A stretch of DNA of 61,094 nt. Origin: an uncultured Lachnospiraceae bacterium. Lineage in GTDB: Bacteria > Bacillota > Clostridia > Lachnospirales > Lachnospiraceae. The stretch is taken from the NCBI GenBank assembly GCA_947576945.1, contig CANPTH010000019.1, forward strand, positions 1-61,094, given 5' to 3'. A model generated the notes under the pieces. It made no database searches. It was given only the letters and a program-made list of their open reading frames with translations, and had not been told where the DNA came from. Position numbers and translations under genes: made by a program. Positions 33,970-43,978 of this stretch are shown here, one piece after another. Each line of letters begins with the position of its first letter. The first letter of the stretch is position 1.

Positions 33970-35346
33970 TCAGATCTTGATCTGTGTCCATTTTCCCTGC
34001 TTAAACCGTATGGATGCAAAGAGAAAACGGGAGATCTGGTCTGCAAGCACGCCCAGCCAGATACCGACGATGCCAAGGCCGAACACATAGCCGCCCAGCC
34101 AGGAAGCCAGGGTGCGGATAAAGGTGACGCTGATGGTAGAGGCGGCCGCCGTGTAGAGTGTGTCCCCCGCGCCGCGCAGGCAGCCCATGTATACCACCTG
34201 GCTGATCTGAAAGACGACTACGAAGATGATGACACGCATAATGCCGACGCCGATGGCCACGATATGCGCCTCCTCGAAAAACAGACCCAGCAGCGGTTCG
34301 GCGCCGAAGAAGTAGAGTACGGCCAGGACGGCGGAGATGAAGCCGCCGAACATCCGGCAGATGCTGCCGAATTCTTTGGCCATCTTCTCATCACCGGCGC
34401 CCAGGCTGCGTCCGATCAGCGCCACCGCGGCAGACTGCAGGCCGTCTCCGAAGGAGAAGGACAGGCCCATGATATTCATGCCTACCTGATGGGCTGCCAT
34501 GGCGTCGGTCCCCTGTTTGGCGGCCATGATGGCCGTCATCATAAAGCCGATCCTCATCAGGATCTGCTCGAAGAAAACGCTGTAGCCCACATGGATCAGG
34601 TTATGTAAGGTTCTGGCCGCCGGCCATATCTTGTTTTTCAGGATATAAGGGATGCTGATAAAGCCGTCGGGTTTCAGGATCGAGAGAACACTCATGACGG
34701 AGGCGACAACGGTGCCGAGAACCGTCGCCAGCGCCGCACCGTGGATCCCCAGGGCGGGGAAGCCGAAGTGTCCGCCTATCAGCAGATAGTTGAAGATAAT
34801 GTTGATGGTATTGGAAGTTACGTTGGTGCGCATGGTGATCTTCGTATTGCCGGCGCCCCTCTGTGCGGAATTGATGCCCATCTGAATACAGTTAAAGATC
34901 ATACCGCCCATGATGATGCGGAAATAGGCGACCGCGCTGTCATGGGTCTCAGGCGTGGAACCGCAGAGGCGGATGATCGGGCTGGCAAATGTCACCAGCA
35001 GGGCGCTTAAGATGACCGACACCACCAGGATAAAGGCGATCGCCGTGCTCAGGATGCGGTTGGCTTCTGCGGGCTTTTCCTCCCCGCGCCGCCTGGCGAC
35101 CAGAGCCGAGACCGCCACATTGGCGGCAAAGAATACTGATAAGCCCACGAACTTGGGCTGTGTTGTGAGGCCCACGGCGGCCACCGCGTAGGAGCCAAGG
35201 GAGCTTACCATCAGCGAGTCCACCAGCCCGGCAAAGGCCACGAAAAAGGACTCCACGATAGACGGCCATGCAATGTTCAGGGTGATGCGGACATTTTCAC
35301 GACTGTGCTTTGGTTGTTTGAGGGGTTGTTCTTTCTGCATTGTCAT
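33970..35346 (-). CDS. MATE family efflux transporter (1 of 3)
   Basis: A membrane protein of 458 residues with about 12 hydrophobic segments, from the ATG at 35346 (AGGCAGG upstream). The MATE fold is recognised by NIAWPSIVESFFVAFAGLVDSLMV (about 25-48, in parts), VGLTTQP, and the second half repeat beginning VGYSVFFEQILMRIGFM. It exports small cationic molecules in exchange for sodium or protons. It is convergent with the histidine kinase gene, and its start faces the amino-acid ABC operon. Confidence 0.92.
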   Translation of the reverse strand: MTMQKEQPLKQPKHSRENVRITLNIAWPSIVESFFVAFAGLVDSLMVSSLGSYAVAAVGLTTQPKFVGLSVFFAANVAVSALVARRRGEEKPAEANRILSTAIAFILVVSVILSALLVTFASPIIRLCGSTPETHDSAVAYFRIIMGGMIFNCIQMGINSAQRGAGNTKITMRTNVTSNTINIIFNYLLIGGHFGFPALGIHGAALATVLGTVVASVMSVLSILKPDGFISIPYILKNKIWPAARTLHNLIHVGYSVFFEQILMRIGFMMTAIMAAKQGTDAMAAHQVGMNIMGLSFSFGDGLQSAAVALIGRSLGAGDEKMAKEFGSICRMFGGFISAVLAVLYFFGAEPLLGLFFEEAHIVAIGVGIMRVIIFVVVFQISQVVYMGCLRGAGDTLYTAAASTISVTFIRTLASWLGGYVFGLGIVGIWLGVLADQISRFLFASIRFKQGKWTQIKI

Positions 35347-35524
35347 TGTGAGATACCTGCCTTGAATTTCTTGATGTGATCGTGGGTTATACGAGTAATT
35401 ATAGTTATTATATTTCATAAATTTTTCTTTTTCAACACAATAAGGGGAGAATCCTCTTATTTCTGGTAACAGTTCTGCCTTCGGCTTCTCTGTTGCTATT
35501 TCTAATCAGTAGAAAAAATTCCTC

Positions 35525-35553
35525 TTTACTTTAGTGCACTACCATGATAAAAT
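35525..35553 (+). promoter_or_regulatory. Promoter of the second amino-acid ABC operon with palindrome in the spacer
   Basis: TTTACT (35525-35530), 17 bp, TAAAAT (35548-35553). The spacer contains the perfect 10-bp palindrome TAGTGCACTA (35532-35541), a possible operator. Confidence 0.65.
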
Positions 35554-35619
35554 ACAATTCGGATTTGCGGTATCACGAAACATACGAAATAAAGACCGCA
35601 GACCAGAGGAGGAGAGCTT

Positions 35620-36570
35620 ATGAAAAAGAAATTTGCACTGATGCTGGCGGTATCCATGGCAGTGGGTACGGTATTGACAGGATGCGGCGACGCGGCAGGT
35701 AAAGCGGCAGACACACAGGCGAATGAGGCGGAGAGCGCACAGGCAGAAGACGCGGCGCAGGAGGCGGAAACGGGAGCGGCAGAAAACACGGATGCGGCAG
35801 CAGAGACAGACGATGCCGGCACAGATGGCACAGCGGCGGCAGACGGCGCTGAGGCTTCTGTAGATACGGGCCTTGTGTATGCGGTAGAGGCAGGTTCTGC
35901 AGGGGAAGCGGCGGCGCAGGATAACGGCCTGCAGACGAATGTGGTAGCTTCCCAGGCCGATGCGCTGATGGAGGTTGCGGCCGGCACATCCGATGCGGCG
36001 ATCATTGATCTGTTGATGGCCGGCGCCATGATCGGGGAAGGCACCAGCTATCCGGGACTGACGCACACGACGGAGCTGACGACGGAGGAATACGGTGTGG
36101 GATGCCGTAAGGGTTCTGACCTGGCTTCTTATATCAATGCCGTATTTGGAGAGAGTTATGCCGATGGCAGCATGAAAGAGACGGCAGCGGCCTACGGGGT
36201 GCAGGAAGCGCTGGTGGAGCAGGCCGAAGCGGAGTTCACGGCTTCTGCGGAAGACAGCGATGTGGCTTATATTCAGGAAAAAGGAAGCCTGATCGTAGGG
36301 ATCACGGAGTTTGAGCCGATGGATTATCAGGATGAATCCGGAGAGTGGGTCGGATTTGATGCGGATATGGCCCGCCTGACAGCGGAGAAGCTGGGGGTAG
36401 AGGCGCAGTTCGTAGTGATCGACTGGGACAGCAAGATCATGGAGCTGGAATCGAAAAATATTGATGTGGTATGGAATGGCATGACGCTGACCGCAGAGAC
36501 TACGTCGGCGATGGAATGCACCAACGCTTATTGCAACAATGCGCAGGTCATCGTAGTGCCTGCGGAATAA
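35620..36570 (+). CDS. Amino acid-binding lipoprotein with circularly permuted SBP_bac_3 domain
   Basis: A lipoprotein of 316 residues behind GGAGGAG: signal peptide with lipobox LTGC (Cys22) and a linker rich in Ala, Asp and Glu to about 82. The folded part is in swapped order. Residues about 84-200 are what is normally the second half (VYAVEAGSAGEAAA, TSDAAIIDLLMAGAM, EEYGVGCRKGSDLASYI, YGVQEALVEQ); residues about 213-316 are what is normally the first half (YIQEKGSLIVGITEFEP, GFDADMARLTAEKLGV, VVWNGMTLTAETTSAM, NNAQVIVVPAE), where the protein ends. All expected elements of both lobes are present once. The neighbours at 36584 and 37450 are the matching permease and ATPase, so it is probably used. 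Confidence 0.88.
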   Translation: MKKKFALMLAVSMAVGTVLTGCGDAAGKAADTQANEAESAQAEDAAQEAETGAAENTDAAAETDDAGTDGTAAADGAEASVDTGLVYAVEAGSAGEAAAQDNGLQTNVVASQADALMEVAAGTSDAAIIDLLMAGAMIGEGTSYPGLTHTTELTTEEYGVGCRKGSDLASYINAVFGESYADGSMKETAAAYGVQEALVEQAEAEFTASAEDSDVAYIQEKGSLIVGITEFEPMDYQDESGEWVGFDADMARLTAEKLGVEAQFVVIDWDSKIMELESKNIDVVWNGMTLTAETTSAMECTNAYCNNAQVIVVPAE

Positions 36571-36583
36571 AGGAGAAATTTTT

Positions 36584-37240
36584 ATGTTTTGGAATGTGAC
36601 ACAGGTTCTGCTGGACGGTCTGCTGACGACGTTTCAGATCTTTCTATTTACATTGTTGTTCTCGCTGCCCTTTGGGCTGGTGCTGGCGTTCGGTTCCATG
36701 AGCAGGTGGAGGCCGCTGCGGTATCTGATCCAGGTGCTGGTGTGGATCATCCGCGGCACACCGTTGATGCTGCAGCTGATCATTATTTTCTACGGGCCGG
36801 GACTCTGGCTGGGGCACAATATATGGAGCGGCAATGAGAGCGGCCGTATCACGGCTACTGTGGTGGCATTCAGCATCAACTATGCCTGCTACTTCTCTGT
36901 GATCTTCCGGGGCGGGATCGAAGGGGTTCCGGCAGGTCAGCGGGAGGCCGGGGAAGTGCTGGGCATGACCAGGAGCCAGATCTTTTTCCGCATTACGCTT
37001 TTACAGATGGTAAAAAGGGTGGTGCCGCCGCTGTCCAACGAGGTCATCACGCTGGTCAAGGATACTTCTCTGGCACGGATGATCGCGGCCTATGAGCTGA
37101 CTTTTGCGGGATATTCCTTTATGAAGAGCAACGGCCTGACGTGGCCGCTGTTCTACACGGGCGTGTTCTATCTGATCTTTGTAGGCGTGCTGACGCTGTT
37201 GTTTAACTATATGGAACGGAAGCTGGATTATTTCAGGTAG
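36584..37240 (+). CDS. Amino acid ABC transporter permease
   Basis: A membrane protein of 218 residues behind AGGAG, 13 bp after the binding protein. Features are LLDGLLTTFQIFLFTLLFSL (about 7-26), VWIIRGTPLMLQLIIIFYGPG and the EAA loop EAGEVLGMTRSQIFFRITL (about 124-142). It forms the pore of a polar amino acid importer with the permuted binding protein and the ATPase, which is separated from it by a repeat of about 200 bp. Confidence 0.94.
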   Translation: MFWNVTQVLLDGLLTTFQIFLFTLLFSLPFGLVLAFGSMSRWRPLRYLIQVLVWIIRGTPLMLQLIIIFYGPGLWLGHNIWSGNESGRITATVVAFSINYACYFSVIFRGGIEGVPAGQREAGEVLGMTRSQIFFRITLLQMVKRVVPPLSNEVITLVKDTSLARMIAAYELTFAGYSFMKSNGLTWPLFYTGVFYLIFVGVLTLLFNYMERKLDYFR

Positions 37241-37261
37241 AATAGAGGAAGGCTGCATGAG

Positions 37262-37427
37262 ACATTTCGTTTTCGGCCTTGCAGGAGCTGCCATATATGG
37301 CTTCTGCAAGAGCCGGGAACAGAAATTTGTTATGTCGTTTACTATGAAAGTTTTCGACTTTCACAGCATGGATGGCCATGCGGCCGTCCCGACGGCAGGC
37401 TGAGCATGATGTAAGTTTAGTATAGGA
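37262..37427. repeat. Dispersed repeat: modules A and B
   Basis: Module A lacks its outer left end: CATTTCGTTTTCGGCCTTGCAGG pairs (in two parts) with TGCAAGAGCCGGGAAC and AGAAATTTGTTATGTCG. Module B follows: GAAAGTTTTCGACTTTC, GCATGGATGGCCATGC, GCCGTCCCGACGGC, GGCTGAGCATGATG. It sits inside the ABC operon between permease and ATPase. Confidence 0.85.
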
Positions 37428-37449
37428 ATATAGGAAAGGGTGAAAGATC

Positions 37450-38235
37450 ATGGCGATTTTGGAAGTGAGAAATATCGGGAAACAGTTTGACAATACGAAG
37501 GTGCTTGACAATGTCAGCTTTTCGCTGGAAGAAGGGAATGCGCTGGCCATCATCGGTTCTTCGGGTTCCGGTAAGACGACGCTTCTGCGGTGTCTGAATT
37601 TCCTGGAAACGCCGGATAAGGGTTCCATTACCGTGAAGGGCGAGACACTTTTTGACGCCTCCATGCCGCGCCGGGAACAGGAAAAGGAGCTGCGCACCAA
37701 GCGTCTGCATTTCGGGATGGTGTTTCAGTCTTTCAACCTGTTTCCCCAGTATACGGCATTGGAAAATGTTATGCTTTCCGAGAAGCTGTTGGCGAAAGAA
37801 CAACCCGATTTCAAGCAGAAGAAAAAGGAGATCTATGAACGGATAGAAGAGCATGGAGTGGAGCTGCTTCAGCAGATGGGCCTGGCGGAGCGCATGTCCC
37901 ATTATCCCCATCAGCTGTCCGGCGGGCAGCAGCAGCGGGTGGCGATCGCCAGGGCGCTTGCGCTGCAGCCGGATATTCTGTGCTTCGACGAACCGACATC
38001 AGCGCTGGATCCGGAGCTGACGGGAGAGGTGCTGAAGGTCATCCGCTCCCTTGCAGACCGGAAGACGACCATGATCATCGTCACGCACGAGATGGCCTTT
38101 GCCAGAGACGTGTCCGATCAGCTGATTTTCATGGATGAGGGTGTGATCGTGGAGCAGGGCGATCCCAGACAGGTGATCGACCATCCGCAGGAAGAGCGGA
38201 CGAAACAGTTTTTGACCAGATATGCGCAGGGGTGA
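37450..38235 (+). CDS. Amino acid ABC transporter ATP-binding protein
   Basis: A protein of 261 residues with Walker A GSSGSGKTT (about 37-45), signature [15 protein letters not shown] (about 156-170), Walker [15 protein letters not shown] (about 176-189) and VTHEMAF. It carries an extra stretch of about 20 residues before the signature (about 115-135, Lys/Glu-rich) compared with the 240-residue norm. It powers the importer with the genes at 35620 and 36584. Its stop lies in a CAGGGGTGAAA/TTTTCACCCCTG hairpin (38227-38253). Confidence 0.96.
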   Translation: MAILEVRNIGKQFDNTKVLDNVSFSLEEGNALAIIGSSGSGKTTLLRCLNFLETPDKGSITVKGETLFDASMPRREQEKELRTKRLHFGMVFQSFNLFPQYTALENVMLSEKLLAKEQPDFKQKKKEIYERIEEHGVELLQQMGLAERMSHYPHQLSGGQQQRVAIARALALQPDILCFDEPTSALDPELTGEVLKVIRSLADRKTTMIIVTHEMAFARDVSDQLIFMDEGVIVEQGDPRQVIDHPQEERTKQFLTRYAQG

Positions 38236-38253
38236 AAGTGCTTTTCACCCCTG
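38227..38253 (+). terminator. Hairpin at the end of the ATPase gene
   Basis: CAGGGGTGAAA and TTTTCACCCCTG pair perfectly around a 4-nt loop; the stop codon is in the left arm. There is no T run after the stem, so it may terminate weakly or protect the 3' end. Confidence 0.5.
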
Positions 38254-38268
38254 TTGCCATGTGGCATC

Positions 38269-38371
38269 TATAGTTAACGACATTAGAAATTTCGTTTTCG
38301 GCCTTGCAGGCGCTTCCGTATATGGCTCCTGCAAGAGCCGGAAACAGAAATTTGTTATGTCGTTTACTATA
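38269..38371. repeat. Module A repeat, complete palindromic copy
   Basis: An imperfect palindrome of about 103 bp: ATAGTTAACGACATTAGAAA, TTTCG, CGGCC, TTGCAGG on the left against CCTGCAAGAGCCGG, CAGAAATTTGTTATGTCG, TTTACTAT on the right. No coding capacity; MITE-like. Confidence 0.8.
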
Positions 38372-38417
38372 TTCGACAGTGTAGTGTGTGTTGGAAAAAG
38401 GATGTAGAGTATATCTG

Positions 38418-39584
38418 TCAACGGACGAGGCATTCCCGAAAAAGGCCGTCCACGGCGATCTGATATTCCGGGATCCGATCGGTTTTGCGGATTTTCTTCA
38501 GGTGTTTCTCTACCGTCCGCCGGTCAGGGGCTTCCGGGGACTGCGCGGGAGTGGAAGTCGTAAAGGCCGTGATCATATAGGTCCACAAATCTTTCATCTT
38601 AAATAAAACGGGAAGATCGCCGGACATGATCCCGCGGTAATCGTTCAGAATGACGTCATGAAAGGCACGGAGTGTTTCTGCGTCTTGACTGCTGTGGTGA
38701 CAGTCAGAAGCCGCCTGTCCTGTACCGGACGGGTCTGGCGAAGCTGTCTGTGAAGCGGCGTCCGGGAGGCATCCAGCCTGCAGCTGCCTGGCCAGGGCAG
38801 GGTTGCGCAACAGGCCGCGGCCGATCATGATACGATCCATAACAGGAGTGCCGAGGGTAATGTGTGCTGCTTCGCCGGTCCTGTTATTTTTGTTATTCTC
38901 ATCACGCTGGCCAGGATCGTGGATACAGGCGGCGACGCTGGCCTGTATATCCGACAGACTTTCCGCAGACAGAATATCTCCGTTATAGCAAAGCGCAGTC
39001 CCGGCGGAGCGCGCAGATTCGTCAGCCGTATCACGCAGCCGGCACAGAGCCATGGCAAAAGCCTCCGGATGCGGTGCACCCGTATAGAATTCCTGCAGCA
39101 GACGGGTATGGACGATCAGTTCCTGCACCGGGTATCTGGTATAGATGTCCAGCAGGCGCTCCCACTCTTTCAGATCCGAGATGCCGAGCCTTGTTTTGAT
39201 GGAAATCTGCAGGGGACATTTTTCATAAATCTCATAAAGAAAGGCGTCCAGAGCTTCCGGTTCGCCTAAAAATCCGGCTCCCCGCTTCCTGGCGGTGACA
39301 GTACCGGAGGGACAGCCCAGATTCAGGTTGACGGTGTCGTACCCGTAAGAGGCAAGCCGGTCCGCAATCTCCAGAAAGTCCGATGCTTTGTTGGTAAGGA
39401 TCTGCGGCACGAGCGCGACGCCGGCATTGTTTTCCGGGAGTATATCCCTCACCTCCCGGGTGGTCATCTTTTTGCCTGCGATAAAGGGCGTAAAATATTT
39501 GTCAATGCCGCCGTAGAAACGTGCGTGCGCCCGGCGGTATATATAGGTAGTGATGCCTTCCATCGGCGCTGCGTAGTATAGCAT
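38418..39584 (-). CDS. tRNA-dihydrouridine synthase
   Basis: A protein of 388 residues from the ATG at 39584 (AAGGAAAGGA upstream); longer frames lack a site. The FMN-barrel of Dus enzymes is seen in YYAAPMEGITTYIYRRAHA (about 3-21), NLNLGCPSGTVTARKRGAGF with the catalytic Cys (about 94), IKTRLG, and RIMIGRGLLRNP. It reduces uridine to dihydrouridine in tRNA. Two insertions of low complexity (around 235-260 and 285-315, rich in Asn, Ser, Gly and Asp) are not in typical Dus enzymes of about 320 residues. The stop lies close to a dispersed repeat. Confidence 0.92.
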   Translation of the reverse strand: MLYYAAPMEGITTYIYRRAHARFYGGIDKYFTPFIAGKKMTTREVRDILPENNAGVALVPQILTNKASDFLEIADRLASYGYDTVNLNLGCPSGTVTARKRGAGFLGEPEALDAFLYEIYEKCPLQISIKTRLGISDLKEWERLLDIYTRYPVQELIVHTRLLQEFYTGAPHPEAFAMALCRLRDTADESARSAGTALCYNGDILSAESLSDIQASVAACIHDPGQRDENNKNNRTGEAAHITLGTPVMDRIMIGRGLLRNPALARQLQAGCLPDAASQTASPDPSGTGQAASDCHHSSQDAETLRAFHDVILNDYRGIMSGDLPVLFKMKDLWTYMITAFTTSTPAQSPEAPDRRTVEKHLKKIRKTDRIPEYQIAVDGLFRECLVR

Positions 39585-39630
39585 GTCAGGTGTCCTTTCC
39601 TTAGTCCGACTCCATCCGTTCGTCTGGTTT

Positions 39631-41034
39631 CTATTCTGATCCGGTTCCACTGTTCTCCTCGGTAAAAAGATTATCTCTTGTGAGATTCTGCAGCCACTTC
39701 CCGCTTCGGTAGCGTTTGATGACCCAGGGCCATTTCACGAATTCATCGGTGCAGAGCAGGAAATAGACGACTAACACCGGCAGTTTGAATACGAAGGCGG
39801 CGATGAAGCCAAGAGGCACCGCATAGCACCACATATCGATCGTATCACAGATCAGTCCGAAGCGTGTATCTCCTCCGGCGCGGAACACACCGGCGATCAG
39901 CGTCGTATTCACGGCCGCTCCCATGACATAGTAGCTGTTGATGAGCAGCATGTATTTCAGATAATGCATGGCCGTCTCCGTCAGGGCTGCGAAATGCAGC
40001 ACAAAGGGGGTAATGGCGAGGATGATGACACCGCCGATGGCGCCGGTGAGGATGGTCAGCCGGATCAGTTTGGAGGCGTATTCTTTCGTGCGCTCCATGT
40101 CATTTTCCCCCATTACGTTGCCAAGCAGGATGCCGCCTGCGCTGGCGGTGCCGAAGCACAGCACCGTGCCGAAGTTGCGGACCACCACCACAAGAGAGTT
40201 GGCGGCCACCGCGTCCGTGCCCAGATGCCCGAGAATCACGGAATACATGGAGAAGGCCACGCTCCAGGAGATATCGTTTGCCAGGGCCGGCAGCGACAGG
40301 TGGATGAAATCTTTCAGCAGCACTTTGTTGCGGATGAACAGGTAAGCCAGGTTTAACTTAAGATCTTTGCTGAACGTGGATACCAGGAAGCAGCCCAGCA
40401 GCTCCACGATACGGGAGAGCGCGGTGGCGATGGCCACGCCGGTGGCTCCCAGCTTCGGTGCGCCGAACAGGCCGAAGATAAAGACGGCGTTCAGCAGGAT
40501 ATTCAGTGAAAAGGCGACGATATTCAGCGCCATGGAGATGGTCACCTGTCCGATGCTTCGCAGGATGGATAGATAAACTTCCACGATGGCCCAGCAAAGA
40601 TAGGTGACGGACATCACCCGCAGATAACCGGCACCGATCTGGATCAGCTCCGCGTCCGTCGTAAAGATGCGCATCATTTTATCCGGTATCAGCAGGGCGC
40701 AGCCAGAGAAAGCCAGCGCGATCAGCAGGGAAAAGCGCAGCGCGATCCCTTCGATCACCTGAATTGCCTGCAGATCCTTCCGGCCCCAGTACTGTGCGCT
40801 CAATATCGTGGCGCCTGTGCCCAGCCCGTAGAAGACCATAAAGAGAACGCTTGCATAATTGGATGCAAGCGACACGGCCGAGATCGAGGACTGCCCCACA
40901 TAGTTGAGCATCACTACATCAGCGGAATTGACTGCTGCACTAAGCAGATTCTGGATGATGATCGGCACCACCAGCCGAAAGATCTGGGAATAAAATCTGC
41001 TGTTCGAGAACATGCCCCTTGTTTTCATATTCAT
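39631..41034 (-). CDS. MATE family efflux transporter (2 of 3)
   Basis: A membrane protein of 467 residues from the ATG at 41034 (GGAGG upstream). The first half starts FRLVVPIIIQNLLSAAVNSADVV and contains GTGATILSAQYWG; the second half starts LSLPALANDISWSVAFSMY. It would export cationic drugs or metabolites with sodium or proton exchange. It lies upstream of the Dus gene on the same strand, 46 bp apart, and may be co-transcribed with it. A promoter is present at 41071-41100. Confidence 0.92.
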   Translation of the reverse strand: MNMKTRGMFSNSRFYSQIFRLVVPIIIQNLLSAAVNSADVVMLNYVGQSSISAVSLASNYASVLFMVFYGLGTGATILSAQYWGRKDLQAIQVIEGIALRFSLLIALAFSGCALLIPDKMMRIFTTDAELIQIGAGYLRVMSVTYLCWAIVEVYLSILRSIGQVTISMALNIVAFSLNILLNAVFIFGLFGAPKLGATGVAIATALSRIVELLGCFLVSTFSKDLKLNLAYLFIRNKVLLKDFIHLSLPALANDISWSVAFSMYSVILGHLGTDAVAANSLVVVVRNFGTVLCFGTASAGGILLGNVMGENDMERTKEYASKLIRLTILTGAIGGVIILAITPFVLHFAALTETAMHYLKYMLLINSYYVMGAAVNTTLIAGVFRAGGDTRFGLICDTIDMWCYAVPLGFIAAFVFKLPVLVVYFLLCTDEFVKWPWVIKRYRSGKWLQNLTRDNLFTEENSGTGSE

Positions 41035-41070
41035 AGGAAAAACCTCCGTGCTTTTGTGCAATGTTATATA

Positions 41071-41100
41071 AGAATACTCTCGCGGCGAAGGCTTTGTCAA
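41071..41100 (-). promoter_or_regulatory. Sigma-A promoter of the MATE/Dus unit
   Basis: Minus strand TTGACA (41100-41095), 18 bp, TATTCT (41076-41071), about 37 bp before the start codon. Confidence 0.6.
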
Positions 41101-41215
41101 TACTGTTGTATATTTTCTTTATTCCCGCGAACAACGAGCCAGGTGGCTGCTTGCAGCGAGGTCTTTGATTCCGACGGGAAACGAGCAGGAAGCATGCAGA
41201 ATTCCGCGCGGTATA

Positions 41216-41995
41216 TCAGACAGGGTTTCGTGCGTAATGAGAGGGCGGCATGCCGCATTCTTTCCTGAAATAGCGTGTGAAGTGCGACAGATTCGTGAAA
41301 CCGGACTGGGCGGCGGCCTGACCTACGGGCATGGCCTCCATACGAAGCAGATATTTGGCGCGTTCCAGCCGGGCTTCCAGCAGTTCCGATTTGGGTGAGC
41401 GGTTGAAAAAGAGCTGATAGTAGCTGTAGAACTGGCTGACGCCAAGATTAGTCAGGGCGGCCATGTTCTCGGTATTCCATTCTTTGGTGATATTGGTCAG
41501 GATCTCGATCCGTGCCTTGCGGAACTGCTCATAGAGGTCGGCAGGAATGTTGGAACCGTTTGACCAGGTGTGCAGCTGTCTGGAAAAAAGGATAAGCAGC
41601 TGGCGCACCAGCATATCCATCTGCTCCGCATAAAAATCCTGTTTCAGTACACTTTCCACATAAATGCTTCTAAGCGCCGTGTTCATGGCTCCCGGGTCGG
41701 GCAGATAGACGACCTGGTTGACAGGAAGATCGTATTCTTTCAGAAAATTTCCGCTGTCACATGTAAAGTGAACAAAACTGTTCTTGAAGCGTCTGACCGC
41801 CTGATAGATCTGGGCCTCACCCGGTGTGTAGAGCAGGAAGGCGTTCTCTTTCGTGACGATGGTTTCGGCGCCAAACTGTATTTTCATGGGTGTGATCAGG
41901 TAGAGGAACAGATAGTCTCCGCTGCCGCAGGGACGGTTGATTATGTCATAGTCGGGATTGGAACGGTTGTAGTCGCAGTAGCCTGGACAGAACAT
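41216..41995 (-). CDS. AraC family transcriptional regulator
   Basis: A protein of 259 residues. The N-terminal cupin-like sensor domain covers about 1-150; the C-terminal part (about 160-259) has two helix-turn-helix units ending in GFTNLSHFTRYFRKECGMPP, the AraC signature. It is divergent from the GH51 arabinofuranosidase gene (42239), with about 240 bp between them, so it probably controls that gene, most likely in response to arabinose or an arabino-oligosaccharide; the ligand is inferred from the neighbour only. AAAGGA precedes the start. Confidence 0.93.
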   Translation of the reverse strand: MFCPGYCDYNRSNPDYDIINRPCGSGDYLFLYLITPMKIQFGAETIVTKENAFLLYTPGEAQIYQAVRRFKNSFVHFTCDSGNFLKEYDLPVNQVVYLPDPGAMNTALRSIYVESVLKQDFYAEQMDMLVRQLLILFSRQLHTWSNGSNIPADLYEQFRKARIEILTNITKEWNTENMAALTNLGVSQFYSYYQLFFNRSPKSELLEARLERAKYLLRMEAMPVGQAAAQSGFTNLSHFTRYFRKECGMPPSHYARNPV

Positions 41996-42030
41996 GGGAA
42001 GGATTCCTTTCTGGCGGTCATTTATATTTT

Positions 42031-42059
42031 ATGGTATCTAAAATCGGAAAAAAAGTCAA
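42031..42059 (-). promoter_or_regulatory. Promoter of the AraC-type regulator
   Basis: Minus strand TTGACT (42059-42054), 17 bp, TACCAT (42036-42031). No equally clear hexamer pair is seen for the divergent arabinofuranosidase gene, as expected for an activated promoter. Confidence 0.5.
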
Positions 42060-42172
42060 ATACAGCGGAAGAAAAGATATAGTATTTTTCTTTTTGTCTG
42101 ATAGAATGAGGTTATTGAGACAGCGCATTTTGCAGCCGCCATATAAGAATCTGAGAATTTATAAAGGTATGA

Positions 42173-43738
<1,566 letters not shown>

Positions 43739-43813
43739 ATGCAGCAGGAAAGCCGATAGCTGGACTGTTGGGATTGGATGTAATTCTTCTTTATCATTAT
43801 ATCATGGAGGAAG

Positions 43814-43846
43814 ACACCCCGTATGCTGATGCGCGGGGTGTTTTTT
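43814..43846 (+). terminator. Rho-independent terminator of the arabinofuranosidase gene
   Basis: ACACCCCG (43814-43821) pairs with CGGGGTGT (43834-43841), followed by a T run. Confidence 0.92.
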
Positions 43847-43978
43847 CTGCAAATTGGGATTGCAGTTTGTAAATGAATGTGCTATGTTGTTGGTGTTTTA
43901 TACATTCAGGGCAGCCGGATCCATAGGGTGTGTTGAAGGCATAAATTTGTGAATTGGGAAAGGAGTATAATTTTTGTA

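Noticed and set aside
32435-33991. Long minus-strand open frame (518 codons)
   Set aside because: Antisense of the histidine kinase; composition rich in His, Arg and Gln is typical of a shadow frame.
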